A DNA stretch of 42,709 bases, taken from Oscillospiraceae bacterium (GTDB taxonomy: Bacteria > Bacillota > Clostridia > Oscillospirales > Ruminococcaceae). This document shows, piece after piece, positions 23,799 through 31,824 of this stretch. The notes beneath the pieces are model-generated. The model searched no databases. It saw only the letters and a list, made by a program, of their open reading frames with translations, and was not told the origin of the DNA. The translations under genes were made by a program, and so were the position numbers. The DNA lies in the NCBI GenBank assembly GCA_009784625.1, contig WRBI01000019.1, positions 1-42,709 of the forward strand, given 5' to 3'. Every line of letters begins with the position of its first letter. The first letter of the stretch is position 1.

Positions 23799-24971
23799 TT
23801 AGTCGACAAAGGGTTTGCCGCTCAGCGCGTCGGTCATCCTTTTGAACGCTTCGGCCAGCACTTCGGGTGTGCCGTTGCAGGAAATGCGCACAAAGTTATT
23901 CGCGTTTTTGCCGCAGGCCGTGCCGGGGGTGACGATCACCCGCGCTTCCTCGATCATCTTCATGGCGAAGTCAAGGGCGCTCAGCCCGGTCTTTTCAATG
24001 TTGGCGAATACGTAAAAGCTGCCTTTCGGTTTAACACAGGACATTCCCGGCGTTGCGTTGACCAGCTTTGCAACCGCGTCCACCCTTTCTTTGTAAAGTG
24101 CGGCGGCGTCTTTGACAAAACCACGGCAGTCGCGCAGGGCGACCACACCCGCCCGCTGAATCATCGCGGGGACACCCATGACCGTATCCGTACTCAATAC
24201 ACTGAGCACCCGCATAATATCGACATTGCCCATCAGATAGCCCAGCCGCCAGCCGGTCATTGCGTAGGTTTTCGAGAACCCGCCCAGCGTGATGGTCCGC
24301 CCGGCCATTCCGGGCAGTGTGGCGAAGGATACATGCTCGCCCTCAAAAACGTAGGATTCGTAAATCTCATCGGAAAGTACCATCAGGTCGTGTTTTTCGA
24401 CCACTTTCGCGATCTTTTCCATCTCATCCCGCGGGATAACCGCGCCGGTCGGGTTGGAGGGGGAATTGAGGATCAGAAGCTTACTGGCCGGGGTGATGTG
24501 GGTTTTGAGCGCCTCGGCGGTCAGGACAAAGCCGTCTTTTTCGTATACCGGCACACCCACCAGCTTACCGCCCACATACCTGGCCTGTCCGATATAAGAC
24601 GGGAAACAGGGGTCGGTGACAATGACTTCGTCGCCGGGGTTGATAAACGCGGTCAGCACAAGATAGATGGCCTGAATCCCGCCGCTTGTGATCAGCACTT
24701 CGTCCGGGGTGAGCTTTAGGCCGTGAAAGTCACCCCAGTAGTTGCAGACTTCAGCCCGCAGGTCGGGGTAACCGTTCATAGGCGGGTAGTGGGTGAACCC
24801 GGCATCCACCGCTTCTTTGAGGGCTTCGATTACTTCGGGCGGCGAATCTAAATCCGGCTCACCTACGCCTAAGTTGATCAGGTTTTTATACTTGGCCGTT
24901 GCCTGAAACATTTTGAGCATAGGCGATGGCGCAAGTTCTAAAAAGGCATTGCTAAGCTTATTCTTTAACAC
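23799..24971 (-). CDS. class I/II PLP-dependent aminotransferase
   Basis: A 390-residue fold-type I aminotransferase of the AspC/PatA group. Marks are NLGVGEPDLDSP, THYPPMNGYPDLR, the PLP-site NSPSNPTGAV, SDEIYESYVF, the Schiff-base lysine in GGFSKTYAMTGWRLGY, and the carboxylate-binding Arg in NFVRISC. It moves an amino group between an amino acid and a 2-oxo acid. The GTG at 24971 follows AAGGAG by nine bases and gives the normal N-terminus KNKLSNAFLELAPSPM; earlier starts would run into the divergent promoter. It is the first gene of the operon, so it probably acts on the amino acid imported by LivJHMGF. Confidence 0.88.
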   Translation of the reverse strand: MLKNKLSNAFLELAPSPMLKMFQATAKYKNLINLGVGEPDLDSPPEVIEALKEAVDAGFTHYPPMNGYPDLRAEVCNYWGDFHGLKLTPDEVLITSGGIQAIYLVLTAFINPGDEVIVTDPCFPSYIGQARYVGGKLVGVPVYEKDGFVLTAEALKTHITPASKLLILNSPSNPTGAVIPRDEMEKIAKVVEKHDLMVLSDEIYESYVFEGEHVSFATLPGMAGRTITLGGFSKTYAMTGWRLGYLMGNVDIMRVLSVLSTDTVMGVPAMIQRAGVVALRDCRGFVKDAAALYKERVDAVAKLVNATPGMSCVKPKGSFYVFANIEKTGLSALDFAMKMIEEARVIVTPGTACGKNANNFVRISCNGTPEVLAEAFKRMTDALSGKPFVD

Positions 24972-25000
24972 TTTACTCTGCTCCTTTTTGCTGTTATAAT
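24972..25000 (+). promoter_or_regulatory. promoter of the divergent regulator gene
   Basis: -35 TTTACT (24972-24977), 17-base spacer and a perfect TATAAT (24995-25000). It directly abuts the aminotransferase start, so a protein bound in this 103-base gap could act on both directions. A partial dyad CCGCATACAGTGCGC lies at about 25008-25022. Confidence 0.55.
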
Positions 25001-25074
25001 GAACTGACCGCATACAGTGCGCATTTTTAAAGCTTCGGGCAGTGGACGATAATGAAAAATGTAGGTGAAACAAA

Positions 25075-25899
25075 GTGGCCAAACACCAGGACTCAAGCAG
25101 CGAAGACAACATTTACTTTAACATAAACACGGTGGCCAAAAAGATTGGCGTTGTACCCGCCACCATCCGAAACTGGGAAAAACAAGGGCTGTTTGTTGCC
25201 CGGCGCTCAGCCAACGGCTACCGGATTTATGACTTTAAAGATCTGGACACCCTACAATCGATAAAACAGCTTTCAAAAGACGAGAACATGGGGATTAACG
25301 CGATCCGGATGATGTACAAGGCCCAGCCTTACACCGAGCGGGAGGTCGCCGTATCCCGGCGGCTTCTCAGTGAAAAGTGGCGTGAGTCCCGCCAAAAGCG
25401 GGGGGACTTGCTGGACGATGTGGCCAAAGCAGTCGGAATCTCGCCCTCTTATCTCTCTAAAATCGAAAACGGGCAGGCAAATGTCTCGCTCGAAGTTTTG
25501 GAGTCTTTGGCCAAATTTTACGGTGAGAGCCTGATGTACTATGTAGGTGAGCCGGAAAGCGAAAGCCACATTGTCCGGAAAAACCAGGGCGAGACTTTTA
25601 CTGTCGGCGTACCCGGGGTAACGGTCGAGTCGGTGGTCGCGCTGAGCAACAGCCCGATGAACGCCATGGTCTACACAATTGAGCCGGGCAGCGGCCGGAG
25701 TGATGTTTCCATCCACAGCGGGCAGGAGTATGTCTATCTTCTCAGCGGGCGGATGGAGTTTGTCCTCGACGAGGCCGACCGGTACACCCTCGACCCCGGC
25801 GATTCCCTTTGTTACCCCTCACACCGGCCGCACACCTGGATGAACATCGGCAAGCGCACAGCCAAGGTTCTATGGGTCTATACACACGGGCCGGAATAG
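25075..25899 (+). CDS. MerR-XRE-cupin three-domain transcription regulator
   Basis: A 274-residue regulator with three modules. Residues 12-80 are a MerR-type winged helix (NTVAKKIGVVPATIRNWEKQ, SANGYRIYDFKDLDTL). Residues 95-155 are an XRE helix-turn-helix (LLDDVAKAVGISPSYLSKIE, ANVSLEVLESLAKFYG). Residues 160-274 are a small-molecule-sensing cupin (HSGQEYVYLLSGRMEF, LDPGDSLCYPSHRPHTW). XRE-cupin regulators are common; an added MerR domain gives two DNA-binding modules. The GTG at 25075 follows AGGTG by seven bases. It is divergent from the aminotransferase-liv operon, which it probably controls. Confidence 0.88.
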   Translation: MAKHQDSSSEDNIYFNINTVAKKIGVVPATIRNWEKQGLFVARRSANGYRIYDFKDLDTLQSIKQLSKDENMGINAIRMMYKAQPYTEREVAVSRRLLSEKWRESRQKRGDLLDDVAKAVGISPSYLSKIENGQANVSLEVLESLAKFYGESLMYYVGEPESESHIVRKNQGETFTVGVPGVTVESVVALSNSPMNAMVYTIEPGSGRSDVSIHSGQEYVYLLSGRMEFVLDEADRYTLDPGDSLCYPSHRPHTWMNIGKRTAKVLWVYTHGPE

Positions 25900-26035
25900 C
25901 CCCCCCGAATAATCGATTTCATACTATCATAATTATCCCCACTATGTCAACGTCTTTTTGAATGTTAGTCATTAAGCGGAGCAATTTTGTATAACATTAT
26001 AAAATCAGTTGGGTAGCTTAAGCTATTCTGACCTA

Positions 26036-26080
26036 AAAACAGAGAAGCGCAGGTAAATTCAACCTGCGCTTCTCTGTTTT
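26036..26080. terminator. strong bidirectional terminator
   Basis: AAAACAGAGAAGCGCAGGT (26036-26054) pairs with ACCTGCGCTTCTCTGTTTT (26062-26080) and has U-runs on both strands. It ends the regulator gene and the converging DUF6273 gene. The rest of the 25900-26094 gap is AT-rich and holds no gene. Confidence 0.92.
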
Positions 26081-26094
26081 AGAACCTGTGAGCC

Positions 26095-26961
26095 TTAATG
26101 TTCGTCAGATACAACAACCAAAGCAGACGCCGCTAAAGCTGTCTGGGTTGTCGGCAGAAAGCGCCCCGGCTGTGATGATGACGGAAAACTGTCTGGGTTG
26201 TCGGCAGAAAGCGCCCCGGCTGTGATGATGACGGAAAACTGTCCCAAATTCGCGGCGCGCGGAGAGCGTGTCCACCAGTTCCGGTTAGGTGTGGCCGTCC
26301 CCTCGGCGGTTTTGATGCGAGTGGCCAGTACACTGGTAAAGACCGGGTACTGATGCCCCTCTCCGTCAATGTTGATGGCGGGCGCACCACCGGCTATCTC
26401 AGCCCCCGAAAAAAGAAAGAGGGTCAGCGCCTGTTCGAGAAGTTCTGTGGACATCCCACCCGCGCCAGTCCTCTTGATGACCGGCTTGAGGATGGCCTTA
26501 AAGTCGCCGGGCAGTGTCTCCCAAAACGCACCGGTCAGCCAGGCGTAAATCGCCGAGTCGGTGTGCGTACCCTCTCCCCCGCGCACCGGATTAGTCTGCC
26601 GCAGTTCGGGCAGGACGCTGCGCATCCCCAGTGTGAACCTGGCTTTTCCGCCAGCCGCCAGATCGTCGTGGTCAATCCCGTAAATCTGCATGGTGATTAC
26701 CTCTCCCGTGGTCAGGGTCAACGGTTTGAGGTCGCCGATCTTCCAGCTTTCGGGTACAAGGTCGTGTTCCACCGCTTTGCCAATGGTTGTCCAGCTGTTG
26801 TTTGCGAATACCGGGTCAACTGTAAAGGCCGGCCATATCAGCCTGGCTTTTCCGTCTACCCCGGCGTAGACCACTTTGACTTTTCTCGCCCGGCCGCCCA
26901 CCCCGATGTAAGCCGCGTGAACTCTGTGCGCTTTGTCTGTAACCCCGCTGTAAATGCCCAT
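26095..26961 (-). CDS. DUF6273-domain protein with a frameshifted C-terminus
   Basis: A 288-residue protein. The N-terminus carries short repeats about a YAGVDGKARLIWPAF theme, as in phage-tail and surface proteins. The middle and C-terminal part matches DUF6273 (GDFKAILKPVIKRTG, NRNWWTRSPRAANLGQFSVI). Near the end a perfect 50-bp tandem duplication (26141-26240) shifts the frame. With one copy the protein would end ADNPDSFSGVCFGCCI at a stop at 26105-26107 (268 residues). With two copies it reads DSFPSSSQPGRFLP and runs on to 26095. The start is the ATG at 26961 after GGAGG. It is 11 bases after the collagen-like gene and probably co-transcribed; function unknown, perhaps a receptor- or surface-binding part. 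Confidence 0.75.
   Translation of the reverse strand: MGIYSGVTDKAHRVHAAYIGVGGRARKVKVVYAGVDGKARLIWPAFTVDPVFANNSWTTIGKAVEHDLVPESWKIGDLKPLTLTTGEVITMQIYGIDHDDLAAGGKARFTLGMRSVLPELRQTNPVRGGEGTHTDSAIYAWLTGAFWETLPGDFKAILKPVIKRTGAGGMSTELLEQALTLFLFSGAEIAGGAPAINIDGEGHQYPVFTSVLATRIKTAEGTATPNRNWWTRSPRAANLGQFSVIITAGALSADNPDSFPSSSQPGRFLPTTQTALAASALVVVSDEH
26141..26240. repeat. perfect 2 x 50-bp tandem duplication
   Basis: The unit beginning GTCTGGGTTGTCGGCAGAAA occurs at 26141-26190 and again at 26191-26240 with no mismatch. Its length is not a multiple of three, so it changes the reading frame of the DUF6273 gene. Confidence 0.95.
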
Positions 26962-26972
26962 CTTGCCACCTC

Positions 26973-28052
26973 CTATTCATATACAAAGCAGATTGTGCCG
27001 CTGGCCAGCTCGGACACGCCGGTTTCTAGATCGGCGGCCGAAAAGATGACATTGCGCACCTGAGCGGTGGTGTAGTCGGTGTTTGGGTGTGCGGTCAGAG
27101 AGCCTGCCATCACCCCGCCGGATTGCGATACAAACAGAGCGTTTGCTTCGTCGCGGGTGTAGGCGTCTGCACTTTCGCCGGGTTCGCCTTGTGGGCCAGG
27201 TTGACCCTGTGCACCCTGAGGCCCGGCCGGACCTTGGTACCCCTGCGGCCCCGGCTGGCCTCGTGGGCCGGGTTCACCCTGCGGGCCGCGTATCTGTCCG
27301 GCCTGTATCCATCCGCCATCCCCCCAAACCCAGAGAGTTTCGCCGATTATGTAGGCATCTCCCATGCACACATCCGTCTCCGGCAGGTCGGCTGCACTTT
27401 CCTTGCCGCCCAGAACTCGCACACCGGTGCCGTCGTTTCCCCGCTGACCTTGCGGACCGGGCTCTCCTCGCTGGCCGCGCGGGATAACAAAGTCGAACAC
27501 CGCACTTTCGTCCGTCCCCACATTATACACGGCGGCGTCATCTTCCGGCCGGCCGGTGGCCACATTTCCAACCGAAACCCGCACCGGCCCGCCCTGACCT
27601 CCAATGTGAATCCGGCTGACCAGTCCACCCGCCATGTTCGAAAATAGCAAGTCCCCCTGGTCAAGCGAAACAGACGAGATGGCGCTGCGGTGCACTTCAC
27701 GCATCATGTCGGGCAGCTCTTCGATCGTTCGCACATCGCTGAAATGCGACGGGCGCAGCCAAAAACGCAGGATATTCGACTGAAACAGCACACCATCGCC
27801 ATCTTCAAACGCCACCTGCATTTCGAGCGTATCGATCTGGGTCAGCGCGTTTGGAATGACAAACACGCTGTCGCGCCCCAGGCTGACCGGTTGGTGTACA
27901 TGCCCGTCAACCTCAAAAATCAGCATCAGGTTTGCATCTTGATACTCACCCGGGCGCGAAAAGACAAATTGCTTCGCGCGATTGTCGTACATATTGCCGA
28001 TACAACTGTTCGCCGCCTCCGCCACCAGCTTTCCGCTTTGAATTTTCAGCAT
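26973..28052 (-). CDS. collagen-like fibre protein
   Basis: A 359-residue protein with a beta-rich N-terminal domain (about 1-180: KIQSGKLVAEAANSC, LMLIFEVDGHVHQPV, ILRFWLRPSHF). This resembles phage baseplate or tail-fibre attachment domains. Two Gly-X-Y collagen-like blocks follow (GQRGEPGPQGQRGNDG at about 195-210, and a longer Gly-Pro-Gln-rich block at about 260-300), then a C-terminal segment SADAYTRDEANALFVSQSGG. No signal peptide is seen, which fits a phage-type fibre better than a secreted surface protein, but no capsid, tail or lysis gene is nearby. The ATG at 28052 follows GGAGAAG by nine bases; a GTG at 28076 is possible. It has its own promoter (28105-28133). Confidence 0.72.
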   Translation of the reverse strand: MLKIQSGKLVAEAANSCIGNMYDNRAKQFVFSRPGEYQDANLMLIFEVDGHVHQPVSLGRDSVFVIPNALTQIDTLEMQVAFEDGDGVLFQSNILRFWLRPSHFSDVRTIEELPDMMREVHRSAISSVSLDQGDLLFSNMAGGLVSRIHIGGQGGPVRVSVGNVATGRPEDDAAVYNVGTDESAVFDFVIPRGQRGEPGPQGQRGNDGTGVRVLGGKESAADLPETDVCMGDAYIIGETLWVWGDGGWIQAGQIRGPQGEPGPRGQPGPQGYQGPAGPQGAQGQPGPQGEPGESADAYTRDEANALFVSQSGGVMAGSLTAHPNTDYTTAQVRNVIFSAADLETGVSELASGTICFVYE

Positions 28053-28104
28053 TATTTCAATCTTCTCCAATACCACAACACCCTTTCATTTCAAATATGC
28101 GGTC

Positions 28105-28133
28105 AGTATATCAGGTTGCATTCGCTTCATCAA
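28105..28133 (-). promoter_or_regulatory. sigma-A promoter of the fibre/DUF6273 pair
   Basis: Minus-strand -35 TTGATG (28133-28128) and -10 TATACT (28110-28105) with a 17-base spacer, 53 bases before the ATG. The remaining bases to cdaA (28140-28330) hold no convincing gene. Confidence 0.6.
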
Positions 28134-28329
28134 TAGCAATTTAAAATTTCATATAATATATATCCAAAGATGTATGTGATCGTTAAACTGCAGCGAATGT
28201 CTACAGCCGCGGCGGAAAGACACCCGCTACAAGTGGCGTTCACAAAATAATCATAGCTTTTTCGCGCGGATTTCGCTATAATGTCTTCTGGAAGTTTGAC
28301 GCGCAACAATAGCACATGCCGCGTTTTTG

Positions 28330-28338
28330 TGCTATAAT
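28330..28338 (+). promoter_or_regulatory. extended -10 promoter of cdaA
   Basis: TGC-TATAAT (28330-28338) is an extended -10; no good -35 is present. Another TATAAT lies about 60 bases upstream after TTTCGC and may be a second start. Confidence 0.45.
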
Positions 28339-28380
28339 ATATAGAGTTACACCAGCATTGACAAAAGGGAGGGAAGAAGC

Positions 28381-29247
28381 TTGCGGGAAATCTCGATTGT
28401 TTTATCTGAGTTTTGGGCCGGGCTCAACTCGGTCATAGCTTCTGCCGGCCCTGCCGACTTGTTGGATATTCTGGTGATATCCTTCCTGCTTTATCACGCG
28501 ATACGGCTGGTGCGCGAGACCAGGGCCATCCAGCTGGTCAAAGGGATCGGCGCTATTCTCTTCCTTTACTTTGCGGCGTCAAACCTGAATATGATCACCC
28601 TGACCACATTTATCACCAACATTGTTCAGTTCGGTGTGGTCGCGCTGGCCATCGTCTTCCAACCTGAACTCCGGCGCGCGCTTGAGCAGGTTGGGCGCTC
28701 CCGTATTTCGCGAATCGGTCGGCTGGGCGGCCGGGACGGCGAAGAGTTGACCCTCGCGCTCCAGACCATGATCGCGGCGGTAGCCGGCTCTGTCACCGAC
28801 CTTTCCCGTACCAAGACCGGCGCGTTAATGGTTATCGAGCGAGAAACCAAGCTGGGCGACGTGACCCCGAGCGGCACACTCATTGACGCGGACGCGAGTG
28901 TCGCACTGATCTGCAACATCTTTTATCCGAACACACCCATGCATGACGGGGCTATGATCTTTCGAGAAGGGCGGGTGCACGCCGCCGGGTGCTTCCTTCC
29001 CCTTTCGGCCAACGACGAAATTGGCCGGGAGCTCGGTACCCGCCACCGCGCAGCGCTTGGAATGAGCGAAGTGAGCGACGCAATCGTGATCGTAGTCTCT
29101 GAAGAAACCGGGGCGATTTCGGTCTGTATCAACGGCAAGCTTGACCGGGGCCGCTCGGTCGAAGAACTGATCGAAATCCTCGAAGATGGCTTGATCGGCC
29201 AGAAGGGCGACGAAAGCAAGAAGACTTTTTGGAGGAAGAGCCAATGA
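28381..29247 (+). CDS. cdaA: diadenylate cyclase CdaA
   Basis: A 288-residue membrane-bound enzyme that makes cyclic di-AMP from two ATP. Three hydrophobic helices (about 25-95) are followed by the DAC domain with MHDGAMIF (DGA motif) and GTRHRAALG (RHR motif). Length and order fit CdaA. The TTG at 28381 follows GGGAGGG and begins LREISIVLSEFW. Its stop overlaps the cdaR start (ATGA). Confidence 0.95.
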   Translation: MREISIVLSEFWAGLNSVIASAGPADLLDILVISFLLYHAIRLVRETRAIQLVKGIGAILFLYFAASNLNMITLTTFITNIVQFGVVALAIVFQPELRRALEQVGRSRISRIGRLGGRDGEELTLALQTMIAAVAGSVTDLSRTKTGALMVIERETKLGDVTPSGTLIDADASVALICNIFYPNTPMHDGAMIFREGRVHAAGCFLPLSANDEIGRELGTRHRAALGMSEVSDAIVIVVSEETGAISVCINGKLDRGRSVEELIEILEDGLIGQKGDESKKTFWRKSQ

Positions 29248-30557
29248 ATGGGCCGCTGAGTTTGAGCAAACTACTGGACAGCAAACGGTTTGTCCTTGTA
29301 CTTGCCGTTTTGGTCGCGGTGATCAGCTGGCTGACGGTGGCCATGACCACCAGCGACACACTGACACTGATTATCACGGACGTGCCGGTCGACATCGAAA
29401 TGCAAAGCGGATTCCTGGTAAGCCGGGGATTAGCATTTTGGAATATCCCCACCATTACCGCCGACGTAGAAGTCAACGGCGCGCGAACGGTGGTCGGCAA
29501 CCTGCGAGCTGAAGACTTCAACTTGACCGTAGACGTCAATCATGTCCATAGACCGGATACCTGGGAGCTTCGAGTTGTGGTTTCTCAAAATCAAGCGCTG
29601 GGAGATTTTGAAATTGAACAGATAACGCCGCGCCAACCGGTTATGGTTCGGGTTGATCAGGTCGACAGCCGCATCTTTGAGATTGATCTGGAGATCACCG
29701 GCCCAAACAACACCACGTTGGCCGCCGCGCCCGGATTTATGATCGATTCACCTCGTCTGACCCCATCCTCCGATGTGATGATTACCGGCGCGCGTAGCGA
29801 CCTTGAGCGGGTCTACCGGGCAGTGGTACGCCATGAGTTAGACGATCCGCTGAATAGCCCTTACATCGAAGATCTGCCGATCATTTTGCTGGATATGGCC
29901 GGAAATGAGATTGATCTGAGCGATCGGCCGATGCAGCTGGACTACGAGAACCTGACCCTGCAAATCCCGGTTCTGCGGGTAGAGACCCTGCCGCTGGTCG
30001 TCGACTTCCAGAACGTGCCGCTCGGGTTCCCCGAAGCGCAGCTGCGCGGGCATATGCGCCAGTCGTCCCAGAATATCACCATCGCGGGGCCGATCAGCAC
30101 TATGCAAAACTTTGATATCTGGCGGCTGGGGTTCATCAACCTGCGCCAGCTGACGGCTGAACAAAACTTCTTTGTCTTCGACGTGACACTGCCCTCTGAA
30201 CAGTTTATAAACATCGATGATATACAGAGCGTAATATTCGAGTTTGACGCCGAAAACTGGGATCGCGCGGTCTTTAACATCCCCGCCGAGGATATTATGA
30301 TTCACAACCAACCGGCCGGAGTTGAGGTCACTTTGCAGTCGGCCGCGCTGAACGGGGTGATTCTGGTGGGCGACGCCGAAGAGCTGGCCGGGCTGGCTGT
30401 CAGCGACATTGTGGTCGAGGTCAATTTAAACGACCGTGAGTTGACCATGGGCCTACAACCTTTTCCGGTGCGGGTGAGTGTACCCAACCGCGGTATGATC
30501 TGGCCGGTCGAAGAAGGCGGCAACTTCACAATTTATATCAATGTAATAGAGGCGTAG
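29244..30557 (+). CDS. cdaR: YbbR-domain regulator CdaR
   Basis: A 437-residue protein with one N-terminal membrane anchor (FVLVLAVLVAVISWLTVAM, about 16-34) and an extracytoplasmic part made of about four YbbR repeats, recognisable from VPVDIEMQSGFLVS and the repeated P-V/L-x-V-D starts. CdaR binds CdaA and tunes c-di-AMP production. The ATG at 29244 follows GGAGG by eight bases and overlaps cdaA by four. Usually glmM follows, but here a repeat element and a converging gene come next. Confidence 0.92.
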   Translation: MNGPLSLSKLLDSKRFVLVLAVLVAVISWLTVAMTTSDTLTLIITDVPVDIEMQSGFLVSRGLAFWNIPTITADVEVNGARTVVGNLRAEDFNLTVDVNHVHRPDTWELRVVVSQNQALGDFEIEQITPRQPVMVRVDQVDSRIFEIDLEITGPNNTTLAAAPGFMIDSPRLTPSSDVMITGARSDLERVYRAVVRHELDDPLNSPYIEDLPIILLDMAGNEIDLSDRPMQLDYENLTLQIPVLRVETLPLVVDFQNVPLGFPEAQLRGHMRQSSQNITIAGPISTMQNFDIWRLGFINLRQLTAEQNFFVFDVTLPSEQFINIDDIQSVIFEFDAENWDRAVFNIPAEDIMIHNQPAGVEVTLQSAALNGVILVGDAEELAGLAVSDIVVEVNLNDRELTMGLQPFPVRVSVPNRGMIWPVEEGGNFTIYINVIEA

Positions 30558-30558
30558 G

Positions 30559-30675
30559 CAGTTGACAGTTGACAATGGACAGTAAAAGAATCGCTTCACG
30601 ATTGATTTTAAATAATCATCGCGAAGCGATCCATTTACTGTCAACTGTCAATTGTCAACTGTCCACTGTCAACTG
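30559..30675. repeat. palindromic intergenic element C
   Basis: The arms are made of CAGTTGACAGTTGACAATGG-type words and their complement (CTGTCAACTGTCAATTGTC...). The core AATCGCTTCACGATTG ... ATCATCGCGAAGCGAT is itself partly palindromic and shares the 13-mer ATCGCGAAGCGAT with element A. The element starts one base after the cdaR stop and supplies the last codons and TGA stop of the converging cysteine desulfurase. Confidence 0.75.
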
Positions 30676-31800
30676 CTCGATCGCGTCACAGAGCTGATGG
30701 GTTTCGGCCAGTGTGTTGAAGGCGCCAAAACTGATTCGCGCGGCCCCCGTTTCCATTGTGCCCATCTTTTGGTGGGCGAGGGGGGCGCAGTGCAGGCCGC
30801 CGCGCAGGGCGAACCCCTTATCCCCCAGTTCGGCGATGGTCTCTTCCGACGTTTTGCCGGCCAAGTTAAACGGGATGACCGGCACGTGGCTGCCAAAGGC
30901 AAAGTCGGGGGTGTGCAGGGTAAGGCCGGGCATGTTGCGCAGACGGGCAAAAGCCTCTGTAGCCAGGCGCATTTCGTGGACATAGATGGCGGCCGGCGTC
31001 TTCTCGCGGACAAAGTCGATCCCCGCGCCCAGCCCCAGAATACCCATCATGTTGACTGTCCCGCTCTCCATTCGATCCGGCATATCCGTTGGCTGTTCCA
31101 AGCTGTCGGAAAAGCTGCCTGTGCCGCCCTCGACGGTTGTGTCCAGTATACTGCCAAGTCCGGTGATCAGCGCACCGGTCCCGGTCGGGCCGTACAGCCC
31201 TTTGTGTCCGGCCAAACAGAGAAAATCGATCCCCAGATCATACGGGCGGATTTCCAGCACACCGGCGGTTTGTGCGGCGTCGACCAGGAACAGCAGATCG
31301 CGCTCCCGGCAAAGCCGGCCGATCGCGTCAATGGGCAGAATAATCCCAAACGCGTTCGAGGCGTGCGTACACGCGATTGCCCGGGTGTTCGGCCGTATGC
31401 GCGCGGCAAAGGACTCCACCGTTTGCTCGATATCCGGAAAAGTTTTCGCCACTGAGTATGTAATTCGCCCGCGGGCGGCCAGCTTGTGGACCGGCCTGCG
31501 CACAGCGTTGTGCTCAAGGTCTGAGATAATGATGTGATCCCCCTGACGCAAAAATCCCTTTAGGGCAAAGTTGACGGCAAAGGTACAGTTGGCGGTCAAA
31601 ACCACTTCCTCCGGGTTCTCGACGCCAAACAGGCTGGCCAGGCTTTCGCGCGTTTCAAAGACTTTCACAGCGGCTTCCATGCTCATCGGGTGGCCGCTGC
31701 GTCCGGGGTTGGCGCCATATTTTGTGAAAGCTTTCCCCGCTGCGACAGCCACTTGTTTGGGCTTGGGAAAGCTGGTTGCGGCGTTGTCAAAATAGATCAT
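30655..31800 (-). CDS. cysteine desulfurase / selenocysteine lyase-like protein
   Basis: A 381-residue class V PLP enzyme of the NifS/CsdB type that takes sulfur (or selenium) from cysteine (or selenocysteine). Marks are YFDNAATSFPKP, the PLP-site His in ISDLEHNAV, DAAQTAG, the Schiff-base lysine in LAGHKGLYGPTG, and the persulfide-forming Cys in LRGGLHCAPLAH. The start is the ATG at 31800 after AGAGG. It follows the DUF3343 gene by 24 bases on the same strand, a pairing known in selenium-related clusters of Firmicutes. The last residues (TVDS) are encoded by repeat C. Confidence 0.88.
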   Translation of the reverse strand: MIYFDNAATSFPKPKQVAVAAGKAFTKYGANPGRSGHPMSMEAAVKVFETRESLASLFGVENPEEVVLTANCTFAVNFALKGFLRQGDHIIISDLEHNAVRRPVHKLAARGRITYSVAKTFPDIEQTVESFAARIRPNTRAIACTHASNAFGIILPIDAIGRLCRERDLLFLVDAAQTAGVLEIRPYDLGIDFLCLAGHKGLYGPTGTGALITGLGSILDTTVEGGTGSFSDSLEQPTDMPDRMESGTVNMMGILGLGAGIDFVREKTPAAIYVHEMRLATEAFARLRNMPGLTLHTPDFAFGSHVPVIPFNLAGKTSEETIAELGDKGFALRGGLHCAPLAHQKMGTMETGAARISFGAFNTLAETHQLCDAIEQLTVDS

Positions 31801-31824
31801 AGCAGTCCTCTCTTTCTGCCGTGG

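Noticed and set aside
28130-28315. 61-codon minus-strand frame before cdaA
   Set aside because: Lies over AT-rich promoter sequence, no ribosome site, no similarity I can name.
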